Shown piece after piece: positions 45,410 through 53,751 of a DNA stretch of 64,000 bases. Positions within the stretch are counted from its first letter, which is position 1. Each line of letters opens with the position of its first letter. The position numbers and the translations under genes were made by a program. The notes beneath the pieces are model-generated. The model was not told the origin of the DNA, did not search any database, and worked only from the letters and a program-made list of their open reading frames with translations. The DNA lies in NCBI GenBank assembly GCA_024690965.1, contig JAILOG010000016.1, forward strand, positions 1-64,000. The letters run 5' to 3'. The stretch is from Clostridiales bacterium (GTDB taxonomy: Bacteria; Bacillota; Clostridia; Oscillospirales; Acutalibacteraceae).

Positions 45410-46543
45410 TCACCTGTAAAATCCATATACTTTTTCAACAATATAGTTTATATCGTTTTCTTTTAAGCCGTAATACATCGGCAGTCTCAAAAGCCTTTCG
45501 CTTTCTTTTGTTGTATATATGTCTTCACCGTGAAATCTGCCGAATTGTTTACCGGCGGGTGAAGTATGAAGCGGAATGTAATGGAAAACAGCTCCCACGC
45601 CGTTATCTTTAAGATAAGATATAAGCTTTGATCTCTCGTCTAAATCTTTTGCTTTTATGTAAAACATATGCGCGTTATGTGTGCATTCCTGCGGAATATA
45701 AGGCAACTCTATCTTGCCTTCATCAGCCAGCGGTTTTAATAGCTTATAGTATAATTTCCATGATTTTAATCTGTCGTTGTTTATAATATGGGGGTATTCA
45801 ATTTGTCCGTATAAATATGCGCAGTTAAGTTCACTTTGAAGATAAGAGGAACCAACATCTACCCATGTGTATTTATCAACTTGTCCTCTGAAAAATTTGG
45901 TGCGGTTAGTACCTTTTTCTCTGATTATTTCGGCTCTTTCAACGTTTTTCTCATTATTTATCAGGATTGCTCCGCCTTCGCCCATACTGTAGTTTTTAGT
46001 CTCATGAAAGCTGTAACAACCTAAATCTCCGATTGAACCAAGCGCTTTGCCTTTGTAAAAGCTCATTACGCCCTGAGCTGCGTCTTCTATAACGAGCAAA
46101 TTATGCTTTTTGGCAATGGTGCGAATGGTATCCATTTCACACGCAATTCCGCCGTAATGCACAGGCACTATCGCTTTTGTTTTTTCGGTTATGGCATCTT
46201 CTATTAAAGCTTCGTTTATGTTCATCGTGTCCGGACGTATGTCGACAAAAACAATTACGGCTCCCCTGAGAACAAAGGCGTTTGCCGTAGATACGAATGT
46301 ATACGATGGCATAATCACCTCATCGCCGGGCTTAATATCCGCAAGCAACGCCGCCATTTCAAGCGCCGACGTACCCGATGTGGTCATAAGTACTTTATTG
46401 GAACCTGTTATTTCCTCAAATTTAGAATTACATCTTTTGGTGAATTCTCCGTCGCCGCAGATTTTCCTGCTGTCAATAGCCTGCTTCAAATATTTGTCTT
46501 CTTTGCCTATATACGGCGGTACATTAAACGGTATTCTAATCAT
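45410..46543 (-). CDS. wecE: dTDP-4-amino-4,6-dideoxygalactose transaminase (WecE/RffA type)
   Basis: This 377-residue PLP enzyme of the DegT/DnrJ/EryC1/StrS family most resembles WecE, which makes dTDP-4-amino-4,6-dideoxy-galactose. The PLP lysine lies in SFHETKNYSMGEGGAILIN, and the VPVHYGG segment and VMSFYKGKALG follow. The product is a nucleotide amino sugar for surface glycans. No dTDP-sugar synthesis genes are in the window. No good SD is seen; a hairpin lies 12 bases before the ATG. Confidence 0.9.
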   Translation of the reverse strand: MIRIPFNVPPYIGKEDKYLKQAIDSRKICGDGEFTKRCNSKFEEITGSNKVLMTTSGTSALEMAALLADIKPGDEVIMPSYTFVSTANAFVLRGAVIVFVDIRPDTMNINEALIEDAITEKTKAIVPVHYGGIACEMDTIRTIAKKHNLLVIEDAAQGVMSFYKGKALGSIGDLGCYSFHETKNYSMGEGGAILINNEKNVERAEIIREKGTNRTKFFRGQVDKYTWVDVGSSYLQSELNCAYLYGQIEYPHIINNDRLKSWKLYYKLLKPLADEGKIELPYIPQECTHNAHMFYIKAKDLDERSKLISYLKDNGVGAVFHYIPLHTSPAGKQFGRFHGEDIYTTKESERLLRLPMYYGLKENDINYIVEKVYGFYR

Positions 46544-46554
46544 AACATTATTTT

Positions 46555-46579
46555 GATATAGCCGAAAACGGCTTATATC
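46555..46579 (-). other. Hairpin between XRE gene and aminotransferase gene
   Basis: GATATA-GCCG (46555-46564) pairs with CGGC-TATATC (46569-46579) with one bulged base. It precedes the wecE start by 12 bases on the minus strand. No T-run follows on that strand, so it may act on translation or be a weak stop. Confidence 0.4.
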
Positions 46580-46640
46580 TTCCTTTTCATTCTACTAAGG
46601 TTGTCATTTACTGAGATTCGCATTAAAAAATAAGAGTAAA

Positions 46641-46907
46641 CTATTCCTCTAAAGTATCGTTGTCCTCAAAAGAAAACTCATTTAACTCTTTAAAATCAAG
46701 AAACTCTGCCAATGTCATATTAAATGCGATGGCGATTTTATGCAAATTCACGACCCCCGGATTATTAATTCTTTTATTTATGATATTGTCAATTGAAGAT
46801 TGCCTTACCCCACTCATTTCAGAAAGTTTATTAATTGAAATGCCTCGTTGCTTACACAACTGCTTTATTCTGAATGTGTATAAATCCGAATAATCCTTAC
46901 TAATCAT
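46641..46907 (-). CDS. XRE-family helix-turn-helix regulator
   Basis: This small protein (88 residues from ATG 46907) is a Cro/CI-type DNA-binding protein. The helix-turn-helix is in SINKLSEMSGVRQSSIDNIIN, followed by LHKIAIAFNMTLAEFLDF. The acidic tail ends in DNDTLEE. It precedes the glycan cassette on the same strand and might regulate it. The start is uncertain; GTG, TTG and ATG lie within ten bases of each other, and the SD is weak. Confidence 0.85.
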   Translation of the reverse strand: MISKDYSDLYTFRIKQLCKQRGISINKLSEMSGVRQSSIDNIINKRINNPGVVNLHKIAIAFNMTLAEFLDFKELNEFSFEDNDTLEE

Positions 46908-47068
46908 CAATATCACTACCCATATCCAATTAATATAATGATAATACATTATTTAGAAATGCTAACTAAATATAGGTTATTAGTGTTGACATTTTCGAAA
47001 TTTGTATGTAAGCAAAAAGCATTTAAAAAGTTATTTTTTAGTTTCCAAACATCCCCAAATAATATTTT

Positions 47069-47095
47069 GTATACGTTAGCATCCATTGCAAATAA
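47069..47095 (+). promoter_or_regulatory. Weak forespore-type promoter candidate for spoVT
   Basis: GTATA at 47069-47073 and CAAATAA at 47089-47095 are 15 bases apart, a loose fit to sigma-G/F sites. Known spoVT genes are sigma-G controlled. Weak evidence. Confidence 0.25.
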
Positions 47096-47139
47096 TATAA
47101 GCGTGAGAAAAATTAATTCACAAAATAAAGAGGGGAGAG

Positions 47140-47156
47140 GCGTTGCATAAAAACGC
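47140..47156 (+). other. Hairpin between SD and start of spoVT
   Basis: GCGTT (47140-47144) and AACGC (47152-47156) can pair. The purine-rich SD (AGGGGAGAGG, 47131-47140) lies before it and the ATG (47165) eight bases after it, so folding would set a normal spacing. Confidence 0.45.
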
Positions 47157-47164
47157 GATTTACA

Positions 47165-47707
47165 ATGAAAGCAACAGGAATTGTAAGAAGAATAGACGAC
47201 TTGGGTCGTGTTGTAATACCGAAAGAAATACGAAGAACTCTGAGAATACGCGAGGGCGACCCCTTGGAAATATACACCGATTCTAACGGAGAGGTTATAT
47301 TTAAAAAATATTCCCCTGTGGGAGAGATAGGAACATTTGCAGGACAGTATGCCGAGGTACTTAATAAGGTATCGGGTATGCCGATAGCTATATGTGACAA
47401 AGACCACATTATAGCCGTGGCAGGCGTTCCAAAAAGAGAATATTTGGAAAGAAGAGTTTCTCCTACGGTAGAGGAGTTTATGAATTTCAGAAAAAGCTAT
47501 GTATTAAAATCGGGAGAAACAAACCTTGTTTCCCCGGCAGAGGGTGTAAACAGCAATTTGTTTGTATTGTTTCCCATAATAGCATCGGGAGATGTAACAG
47601 GAGCTGTTCTTATGCTTTCTGAGGATAAGGTGATAACACCTACCGAAGCTGAAACTAAGCTTGTACAAAGCGCTGCCGAGTTTTTAGGCAAACAAATGGA
47701 AGAATAA
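47165..47707 (+). CDS. spoVT: Stage V sporulation protein T (AbrB-type regulator)
   Basis: SpoVT tunes sigma-G-dependent genes in the forespore. The N-terminal swapped-hairpin DNA-binding domain reads MKATGIVRRIDDLGRVVIPK and continues to KEIRRTLRIREGDPLEIY. A C-terminal GAF-like domain (residues ~55-178) is present, so it is full SpoVT and not the shorter AbrB/Abh. Length 180 fits. The SD is far from the ATG, with a hairpin between. Confidence 0.95.
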   Translation: MKATGIVRRIDDLGRVVIPKEIRRTLRIREGDPLEIYTDSNGEVIFKKYSPVGEIGTFAGQYAEVLNKVSGMPIAICDKDHIIAVAGVPKREYLERRVSPTVEEFMNFRKSYVLKSGETNLVSPAEGVNSNLFVLFPIIASGDVTGAVLMLSEDKVITPTEAETKLVQSAAEFLGKQMEE

Positions 47708-47725
47708 CACAACCCAAGTATACAA

Positions 47726-47784
47726 AAAAATGATATAATCCTGTCTTTGCCAATAGGTGAAGAGGTAAGGATTATATCATTTTT
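47726..47784. terminator. Long bidirectional terminator, 17-bp stem
   Basis: AAAAATGATATAATCCT (47726-47742) and AGGATTATATCATTTTT (47768-47784) form a perfect 17-bp stem around a 25-base loop. A/T runs flank it on both sides. It lies between convergent spoVT and the histidine kinase gene. Confidence 0.75.
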
Positions 47785-47785
47785 A

Positions 47786-49030
47786 TTATTTTTTAAATTT
47801 TAGTGTGAATGTGATCTTATTACCCTCGCAATACGCGTCTAAGCCCAGCTTTAAAGCATCGGCATATGCCTTAGCTATCGAAAGCCCCAAGCCGTATCCG
47901 TTTTTTCCGCGGGCTTTATCTGTACGGTAAAACCTGTCAAATAAGTGCTTTATATCGTCGTTCGAAATGCTTTCGCAGATGTTCGAAACACGCAATTCGG
48001 GACAAGAGCCGCCCGACACCGAAATAGTTAAGTCTGTGCCTTGAAATCCGTATTTTACGGCATTGTCCAAAAGAATATTTATTATTCTTGATACCGCTTC
48101 TTTATCTGAATTAACCGATATATTATCGTTGCAGTTAAGCACTAGTGAAATGCCTTTTTCATAAGCAGCGGATTCAAAGTATAAAGCGTTGCCCTGTGCA
48201 AGTTCCGATAGGCTGAATTGTGTTATATTCGGTACATATTTTTCCTCATCGGATCTTGCGAGAGTAAGCATTCGGTCAATAAGACCCTTCATATGCTCTG
48301 CTTCATCGCGCGTGCTTTCTATCCACCTTATCTGAGAATCAACTGTTTCATCTTTGTGTGAGTGTAATATGTTGTTATTGGCAAGTATTACCGTAAGCGG
48401 CGTTTTAAGCTCATGTGATGCATCGGAAATAAACTGTTTTTGCTGTTTCCAGGCGGTTTCTACCGGTTTTACCGCAATACTTGCAAGCCATATGCTTATC
48501 ATAATTATAATGGCAAGCGCGGCAATGTAAAGCAATACGCAGGTAAGTATCGATCGGATAAGCATATCCGAAAGCATTTCACTGTCTGCCAAAACTATCG
48601 ACATCGTACCGTCCGAAAAGCTCTTTTTTGCGTACGCTACTCCCAAAGAGAATATTACATCACTTTCGTTTTCGCTACTCAGTATTCGTTTAAGACTCTT
48701 ATTTAATAATTCATTGTCAATTGTAGCGTTGTTCTCGCTGGTGGAGATAACGATGCCGTTGCTTACAATAAGCCGCACATAAGATACGGTATATCTCGGT
48801 CTGTCGTCCTGGCGGCCGCTTTTTGTTCCGCCTATTATTTCTGGTATTTCTTCAATAGCCGAGCCCTGATTAAACAAATCCGCTTTTGTCTCCATTTTTA
48901 AACTCAGCAAAAATTCATCTTTTGAAGAATTGTATGAATTCACACATATTACCGAAAAGGTTCCTATTAATACAAGACTTACGAGAAGAACGTTTATGTA
49001 AACAATTTTTTTTCGCAGTTTATCGAGCAT
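47786..49030 (-). CDS. Sensor histidine kinase
   Basis: This ~414-residue membrane kinase has two N-terminal helices (residues ~10-30 and ~165-190) flanking an extracytoplasmic sensor of about 130 residues. The dimerisation H-box is ASHELKTPLTVI, the N-box DNAVKYG and the G-box GYGLGLSIAKAY. The ligand is unknown. The ATG at 49030 is best placed for the SD GGAGG inside the upstream gene; an ATG at 49036 overlaps the regulator stop. It forms a pair with the response regulator. Confidence 0.94.
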   Translation of the reverse strand: MLDKLRKKIVYINVLLVSLVLIGTFSVICVNSYNSSKDEFLLSLKMETKADLFNQGSAIEEIPEIIGGTKSGRQDDRPRYTVSYVRLIVSNGIVISTSENNATIDNELLNKSLKRILSSENESDVIFSLGVAYAKKSFSDGTMSIVLADSEMLSDMLIRSILTCVLLYIAALAIIIMISIWLASIAVKPVETAWKQQKQFISDASHELKTPLTVILANNNILHSHKDETVDSQIRWIESTRDEAEHMKGLIDRMLTLARSDEEKYVPNITQFSLSELAQGNALYFESAAYEKGISLVLNCNDNISVNSDKEAVSRIINILLDNAVKYGFQGTDLTISVSGGSCPELRVSNICESISNDDIKHLFDRFYRTDKARGKNGYGLGLSIAKAYADALKLGLDAYCEGNKITFTLKFKK

Positions 49031-49032
49031 AA

Positions 49033-49701
49033 TCATTCCTCCAGCCTGTATCCCTGCTTTTTGATTGATACTATTGAAACATTTGAACCGATAAAAGCGA
49101 TTTTTTTCCTCAGAAAAGAAATATACGCTTCAACATTGGCGTCTGTAGCCTCTGAGTCATATCCCCAAACCTTTATGATTATTTCATCTTTTGAAAGTAT
49201 AACCGAAGGACGGGATATAAGCAGGTTCATAATTTGAGCTTCTTTGAAATTGAGCCTTACCTCTTTATCTTTGCAGGATATTACCGAGGAGGAACGTAAA
49301 AATGTCATATCTCCGTAGGTTACTTTGTCGGAGATAATTTCTCCCTGTCTTCTTGTAAGCGCTCTGACACGGGCTAAAAGCTCTTCGGGTGAAAACGGCT
49401 TTGTCATATAGTCGTCTGCGCCGCAGTCAAGTCCCGTTACTTTGTCGGAAACGCTGTCCTTTGCCGTAAGCATAATGATGGGGGTTGCAATATGCTTTTC
49501 TCTCAGTGAGCGCGCGACGTCAAACCCATTCTTCTTAGGGAGCATAACGTCAAGAATAATTACATCATAAGCGCCGCTTTCGGCGAGCGCCTCGCCGTCC
49601 TCACCGTCGTTCGCAAAGTCTGTCATATATTTCTTTTCTTTAAGTATTTGGCACAGTGCGTCACAAAGTCTTATTTCATCTTCAACAACAAGTATTCTCA
49701 T
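49033..49701 (-). CDS. OmpR/PhoB-family response regulator
   Basis: This 222-residue protein has a receiver domain (VVEDEIRLCDAL with acidic pocket, VIILDVMLPKKNG with the phospho-Asp, TAKD, and TKPF Lys) and a C-terminal winged helix (NVEAYISFLRKKI, VSIKKQGYRLEE). It is the partner of the kinase downstream. GGAGGTGG is before the ATG. The target genes are not visible; folT is divergent from it. Confidence 0.96.
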   Translation of the reverse strand: MRILVVEDEIRLCDALCQILKEKKYMTDFANDGEDGEALAESGAYDVIILDVMLPKKNGFDVARSLREKHIATPIIMLTAKDSVSDKVTGLDCGADDYMTKPFSPEELLARVRALTRRQGEIISDKVTYGDMTFLRSSSVISCKDKEVRLNFKEAQIMNLLISRPSVILSKDEIIIKVWGYDSEATDANVEAYISFLRKKIAFIGSNVSIVSIKKQGYRLEE

Positions 49702-49728
49702 ATGCCACCTCCGAAAACCAATAAGTAT

Positions 49729-49756
49729 ATTTTACAGCAATTATTATAAATATCAA
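49729..49756 (-). promoter_or_regulatory. Probable promoter of the two-component system
   Basis: On the minus strand, TTGATA (49751-49756) and TAAAAT (49729-49734) are 16 bases apart, directed to the response regulator gene. Confidence 0.5.
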
Positions 49757-49788
49757 GTCTTAAAAAATGCTTAAATGCGTATTGGATA

Positions 49789-49817
49789 TTGACAAATATT
49801 TCTCCAAAAACTATAAT
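49789..49817 (+). promoter_or_regulatory. Consensus promoter of the folT riboswitch leader
   Basis: TTGACA (49789-49794) and TATAAT (49812-49817) are 17 bases apart, a perfect sigma-A promoter. Transcription would begin at about 49824, that is, at the first paired base of the riboswitch. Confidence 0.85.
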
Positions 49818-49821
49818 GGTA

Positions 49822-49930
49822 CCTGCAGAGTAGAGATTTGTGCGTTCAGTGCGGTATGAACGGGGAGTTGTCATACCGACGAAAAGCTTTGATTAGAGCT
49901 TACGATGCATCTCTTGCATCCCGCTGCGGT
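49822..49930 (+). ncRNA. Tetrahydrofolate (THF) riboswitch upstream of folT
   Basis: The sequence has the THF riboswitch core: GAGTAGAG near the 5' end, GTGCGTTCAGTG, GAACGGGGAGTTGTC, then CCGACGAAAAG, and GATGCATC with CCCGC near the 3' end. P1 can form between 49823-49828 and 49924-49929. The gene it controls is a folate-type ECF transporter subunit, exactly the expected target. A T7 run follows P1 immediately (49932-49938). A second hairpin with T-run (GCAACAG 49950-49956, CTGTTGC 49975-49981) follows. Confidence 0.9.
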
Positions 49931-49949
49931 ATTTTTTTATGTCTTTTAG

Positions 49950-49986
49950 GCAACAGGGGATGTTTTATATTCTTCTGTTGCTTTTT
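49950..49986 (+). terminator. Candidate expression-platform terminator of folT leader
   Basis: GCAACAG (49950-49956) and CTGTTGC (49975-49981) form a 7-bp stem followed by TTTTT (49982-49986). It sits between the THF riboswitch and the folT SD (49991-49996), so it may be the regulated terminator. Confidence 0.55.
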
Positions 49987-50002
49987 ATATGGAGTGATCA
50001 AT

Positions 50003-50566
50003 ATGAATATTGTAAGAAAAACAGCTCAAATATTGAAAAATTCGGCCCGTGAGCTTAAAAACCTGTTGTCTTTAACGTTTTGCGGACTTCTGCTCGCGAT
50101 AAGGACAATACTTGGATATTTGACCGTCCTTGTTGTCCCCACAGTAAAGCTTGGTTTTTCATTTGCGCCCACAGCTGTTGCGGGTATTATGTACGGACCT
50201 GTTCCCGCGGCGCTTATCGGCGGATTGGGGGACATTTTATCATATGTATTCAATCCTGTCGGCGGCAGCTATTTTCCCGGATTCACCCTCAACGGGATAA
50301 TTATCGGTATGATATACGGATTCTTTTTCTATAACAAAAAGCTCACTCTTTTAAAAGTTATAATATGCGAAGTTATAATAATCGTTTTTGTAGAGCTGTT
50401 GCTTTCATCTCTATGGCTCGTTATTATGTTCGGAAACGCCTACATTGCGGTGCTTACAAGCAGACTATTAAAAGCCGTAATTATGCTGCCGATAGATGTA
50501 AGCGTAATTATGCTGTTTTATAAGCCCGCAGCGGCTTTAAAAAAACATTCGCTTGCGCGCAGATAA
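50003..50566 (+). CDS. folT: Folate-type ECF transporter S component
   Basis: This 187-residue integral membrane protein is a FolT-type substrate-binding subunit of an energy-coupling factor transporter. It pairs with the shared EcfA/EcfT module, which is not in the window. About six hydrophobic helices are present; AGIMYGPVPAALIGGLGDIL and GGSYFPGFTLNGIIIG are FolT-like. The start is ATG 50003 with GGAGTG at 49991-49996; upstream in-frame codons belong to the leader RNA. It is under a THF riboswitch, which fits uptake of folates when cellular THF is low. Confidence 0.92.
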   Translation: MNIVRKTAQILKNSARELKNLLSLTFCGLLLAIRTILGYLTVLVVPTVKLGFSFAPTAVAGIMYGPVPAALIGGLGDILSYVFNPVGGSYFPGFTLNGIIIGMIYGFFFYNKKLTLLKVIICEVIIIVFVELLLSSLWLVIMFGNAYIAVLTSRLLKAVIMLPIDVSVIMLFYKPAAALKKHSLARR

Positions 50567-50578
50567 AAGAGGTGGACT

Positions 50579-52072
50579 ATGCAAAATATTTTATCTGTTG
50601 ATAATATGCGGAAAAGTGATGCAGCGGCAATCAGGAATTCCGTTTCATCAAAAGAGCTTATGCTAAGGGCGGGAAAAGCCATATTTGAAAATGTCGAATG
50701 GAAAGAGCCTGTCGCGATAGTTTGCGGAAGCGGTAACAACGCAGGCGACGGTTATGTGCTCGCGATGCTGTTAAACGAAGCGGCAATCAACTGTGAAATA
50801 TTTCTGTTATCAGATAAGTTTTCGGAGGATGGCAGGCATTATTACGATATTTGTGCGCAAAGAGGAATAAGCGTAAAGACTTTTAAACACGCCACATCAT
50901 TTGAAGAGTATAACACCGTTGTTGACTGTATATTCGGCACGGGATTCCACGGTGAGTTACCTCCTCTGCAAAAAGCCGCTGTTACCGCTATTAATAACAG
51001 TAATGCGTATGTTGTGAGCGTTGATATAAACAGCGGCTTAAACGGAGACAGCGGAATGTGCGAAATGTGCGTAAGATCTGACTTGACCGTGAGCATAGGA
51101 GGATATAAGCCGGGACATTTTCTGAATATGGCAAAGGATAATATTAAACATAAAGTCAATTGCGATATAGGTATTTCACCGGTAGAATCCCCTTACCGCC
51201 TGTTTGAAGCTTCGGATTGTAAAAAAGCTTTGAAAAAACGTAAGAATTTCTCTAATAAATCCACTTATGGCTATATTGCTCTCATAGGCGGCAGTAAAAA
51301 GTACAGCGGCGCGATACGCCTTGCAAATACTGCGGCTTGCGCCGTGCGCTGCGGCGCAGGTGTTGTTACCGTTGCGGCGCCCGAAAGCATATGCGACCTT
51401 ATTATTCCGCAAATACTTGAAAGCACGCTTTATCCGGTACCCGACAACAATGGTGAAATGATCTTTAATAAAGACAGCATAGACGGTCTTATAGAAAAAT
51501 ATAAATGTATAGCTATCGGTATGGGCATAGGGGTATCCGATGATACAAAAGAGATACTTGAATATATTCTTGAAAACTACAAAGGCAGGCTGATAATTGA
51601 TGCCGATGCTTTGACCTGTTTGGCTCAAATCAATGACGAAACAATTAAAAACTCAGATTGTAAAATAATAATTACCCCGCATAACAAAGAGTTTTCACGC
51701 CTTACGGGACTCAGTGTTGAACAAATACTGAATAACCCCGTAAAAGCAGCAAAAGAATATGCGAAAAAATACGGCGTTTCGGTTTTGCTTAAAGGTCCGT
51801 CTACAATAATAACGGACGGAAAAACCGTAAATATAGCGGAAAAAGGCTGTGCCGCAATGGCTACTGCAGGCAGCGGTGATGTGTTAAGCGGTGTTATTGC
51901 CGCGCTGTGCGGATATAACGATGACGTCCTTTTGGCTGCAAGCGCAGGCGCGTTTATAAACGGCTGTGCAGGGGAAACAGCCTCTGCCGAAACAAACGAA
52001 ATAAGCATGGCAGCATCCGATACGGCAAGGGCGATAACAAAAGTCATTTCAGACCTTATGCATACGGAATAA
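50579..52072 (+). CDS. nnr: Bifunctional NAD(P)H-hydrate epimerase and dehydratase
   Basis: This 497-residue protein repairs damaged NAD(P)H hydrates. The N-terminal YjeF_N (epimerase) domain has CGSGNNAGDGYVLAM and the C-terminal carbohydrate-kinase-like dehydratase domain (from about residue 225) has the ATAGSGDVLSGVIAAL motif. Fusion of both is normal in bacteria. The AGGTGG is before the ATG. It is 12 bases from folT and likely cotranscribed; a functional link is not obvious. Confidence 0.95.
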   Translation: MQNILSVDNMRKSDAAAIRNSVSSKELMLRAGKAIFENVEWKEPVAIVCGSGNNAGDGYVLAMLLNEAAINCEIFLLSDKFSEDGRHYYDICAQRGISVKTFKHATSFEEYNTVVDCIFGTGFHGELPPLQKAAVTAINNSNAYVVSVDINSGLNGDSGMCEMCVRSDLTVSIGGYKPGHFLNMAKDNIKHKVNCDIGISPVESPYRLFEASDCKKALKKRKNFSNKSTYGYIALIGGSKKYSGAIRLANTAACAVRCGAGVVTVAAPESICDLIIPQILESTLYPVPDNNGEMIFNKDSIDGLIEKYKCIAIGMGIGVSDDTKEILEYILENYKGRLIIDADALTCLAQINDETIKNSDCKIIITPHNKEFSRLTGLSVEQILNNPVKAAKEYAKKYGVSVLLKGPSTIITDGKTVNIAEKGCAAMATAGSGDVLSGVIAALCGYNDDVLLAASAGAFINGCAGETASAETNEISMAASDTARAITKVISDLMHTE

Positions 52073-52095
52073 ACTATGTTTATTTTGTAAAAACA

Positions 52096-52124
52096 TTGCA
52101 TATAAAGTAGTTGTGTGCTATACT
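52096..52124 (+). promoter_or_regulatory. Promoter of the asparaginase gene
   Basis: TTGCAT (52096-52101) and TATACT (52119-52124) are 17 bases apart, with the asparaginase start at 52162. Confidence 0.65.
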
Positions 52125-52161
52125 GTTCAATGTTTTCTTATGCACACACGGAGGCTCACAA

Positions 52162-53187
52162 ATGAAAATTCTTGTTATATTAACAGGCGGCACAATAGGC
52201 AGCCACATACACGATAAATTAATAAATGTAAGTGATGAATCTGTATATTTGATAATGGACTTATATCAAAAACAATACGGAAACGATGTTGATTTTGATG
52301 TTATAAGACCTATCAATATGTTAAGCGAAAACTTTACTCCCGAGCAGTGGAATATTCTCTGCAAAACCCTGAGAAACATAGGCCCTAAGGACTACGACGG
52401 CGTAATTATTACTCACGGAAGCGACACGTTATCTTATTCCGCGGCACTTATAGGTATGCTTTTCTGCCACGCGCCTGTGCCGATAATTCTTGTCGCGTCG
52501 GGATATCCGCTGGGGCATCCTAAAAGCAATGGGCTTATTAATTTCAGAAATGCCGTTTGCTTTATCAAAAACAGCGGCTTAAAGGGTGTCTACAGCATAT
52601 ACAGAGATTATAAGGGAAACGATACAGTTTATTTGTCCACAAGAATAAAAGAAGCCGATTCTTTCAGCGATGAGTTTTCAAGCTACGGCGGAGTGCCTTT
52701 CGGATATATGCAAAACGAGGTATTTATTCCTGAAGTTAATAAGATAAATCCTACATTTGAACAGATTAATTCTATAACAGAGCCTACGCTTAAAAACAGC
52801 GTCGTATTTGAAAAGGATATTCTTGTAATTAAGCCGTATACGGGGTTAAATTACAAATTTTTGAATTTGGATGAAAAACCTGCCTGTGTTTTGCATTTTT
52901 TATACCATTCATCTACGGGGTGTACAAGCCACGGCAATTATTCTCTGCCTGAGTTTATAGAAAAGTGCAGAAGTAAAAATATTGATTTTTATTTATCATC
53001 TTTTAAAAGCGGTGGCACGGGAATTTACGATTCAAGCAGAATATTGCTTGAATCGGGGGCAATCCCGCTTGTAAACATTTCACCGGAGGCGGCAAGGGCA
53101 AAGCTTTACATAGCTTATAATCAGAGCGAGATGTCGCCGAGGGAATACATAAATAAAAATCTTTATTTTGAACATATATATATGTAA
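52162..53187 (+). CDS. L-asparaginase family amidohydrolase
   Basis: This 341-residue protein has the two asparaginase threonine motifs: VILTGGTIGS at the N-terminus and IITHGSDTLSYSAALIG in the middle. It likely hydrolyses asparagine (or glutamine) to the acid and ammonia. No signal peptide is present, so it is cytoplasmic type I-like. The ATG at 52162 has GGAGG at 52151; the longer reading frame from TTG/ATG 52111 has none. The specificity is inferred. Confidence 0.85.
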   Translation: MKILVILTGGTIGSHIHDKLINVSDESVYLIMDLYQKQYGNDVDFDVIRPINMLSENFTPEQWNILCKTLRNIGPKDYDGVIITHGSDTLSYSAALIGMLFCHAPVPIILVASGYPLGHPKSNGLINFRNAVCFIKNSGLKGVYSIYRDYKGNDTVYLSTRIKEADSFSDEFSSYGGVPFGYMQNEVFIPEVNKINPTFEQINSITEPTLKNSVVFEKDILVIKPYTGLNYKFLNLDEKPACVLHFLYHSSTGCTSHGNYSLPEFIEKCRSKNIDFYLSSFKSGGTGIYDSSRILLESGAIPLVNISPEAARAKLYIAYNQSEMSPREYINKNLYFEHIYM

Positions 53188-53204
53188 TTAACGGATGTGA
53201 TATT

Positions 53205-53708
53205 ATGATGTACTGTAAAAGATGCGGAAAACTACATACAAACGAGGCTTCGCAGTGTGAAAACTGCGGAAAGAATTTATACAAAGTCGATAAGCTGAAT
53301 ACGCCCTCTTATCTTGTTACCGCCTGCGGATTTGAACGCTCCGGTATAGAAGGCGCTTTAAAAGACAATAATATTGTATATGTTGAAAAGCCCGAAAAAA
53401 ACGAAACAGGCGCAAACGCAATTACAGGGTCTTACTCTGAAAATCACAGAATACTTGTGCCGTTTCAGGCATATGCTAAGGCAAGAGAGATAATCAGCGG
53501 TTTAGGAACGGAAGCCGACTGTTCCGCTTCTGATGAGACATTTGAAAGCGAGATAGAATCTCTTAAAGCGACCGACCCCGTTGGCACCGCGGGCGCACCC
53601 TCAAAAAAGCTTACGGCGGTTATGATGTTTGTATTTTTGCTTATCATTATGGCGGCGGTGTTTTTGACCGACGGCATTATGGAATGGATAAAGCAATTTT
53701 TTTCATAA
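53205..53708 (+). CDS. Zinc-ribbon, DUF2007-like membrane protein
   Basis: This 167-residue protein begins with a zinc ribbon (YCKRCGKLHTNEASQCENCG), continues with a DUF2007-like segment (LVTACGFERSGIEGALKDNNIVYV and HRILVPFQAYAKAREII), and ends with one transmembrane helix (LTAVMMFVFLLIIMAAVFL). It may sense or bind a partner; no function is known. SD weak. It lies 17 bases after asparaginase. Confidence 0.72.
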   Translation: MMYCKRCGKLHTNEASQCENCGKNLYKVDKLNTPSYLVTACGFERSGIEGALKDNNIVYVEKPEKNETGANAITGSYSENHRILVPFQAYAKAREIISGLGTEADCSASDETFESEIESLKATDPVGTAGAPSKKLTAVMMFVFLLIIMAAVFLTDGIMEWIKQFFS

Positions 53709-53751
53709 ATGCCCGCAACAATAATTAACGCGACAGAAATGGGGTAACTCA

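Noticed and set aside
49838-50002. Upstream in-frame extension of folT
   Set aside because: It lies over the THF riboswitch and terminator; the SD and family start point to ATG 50003.
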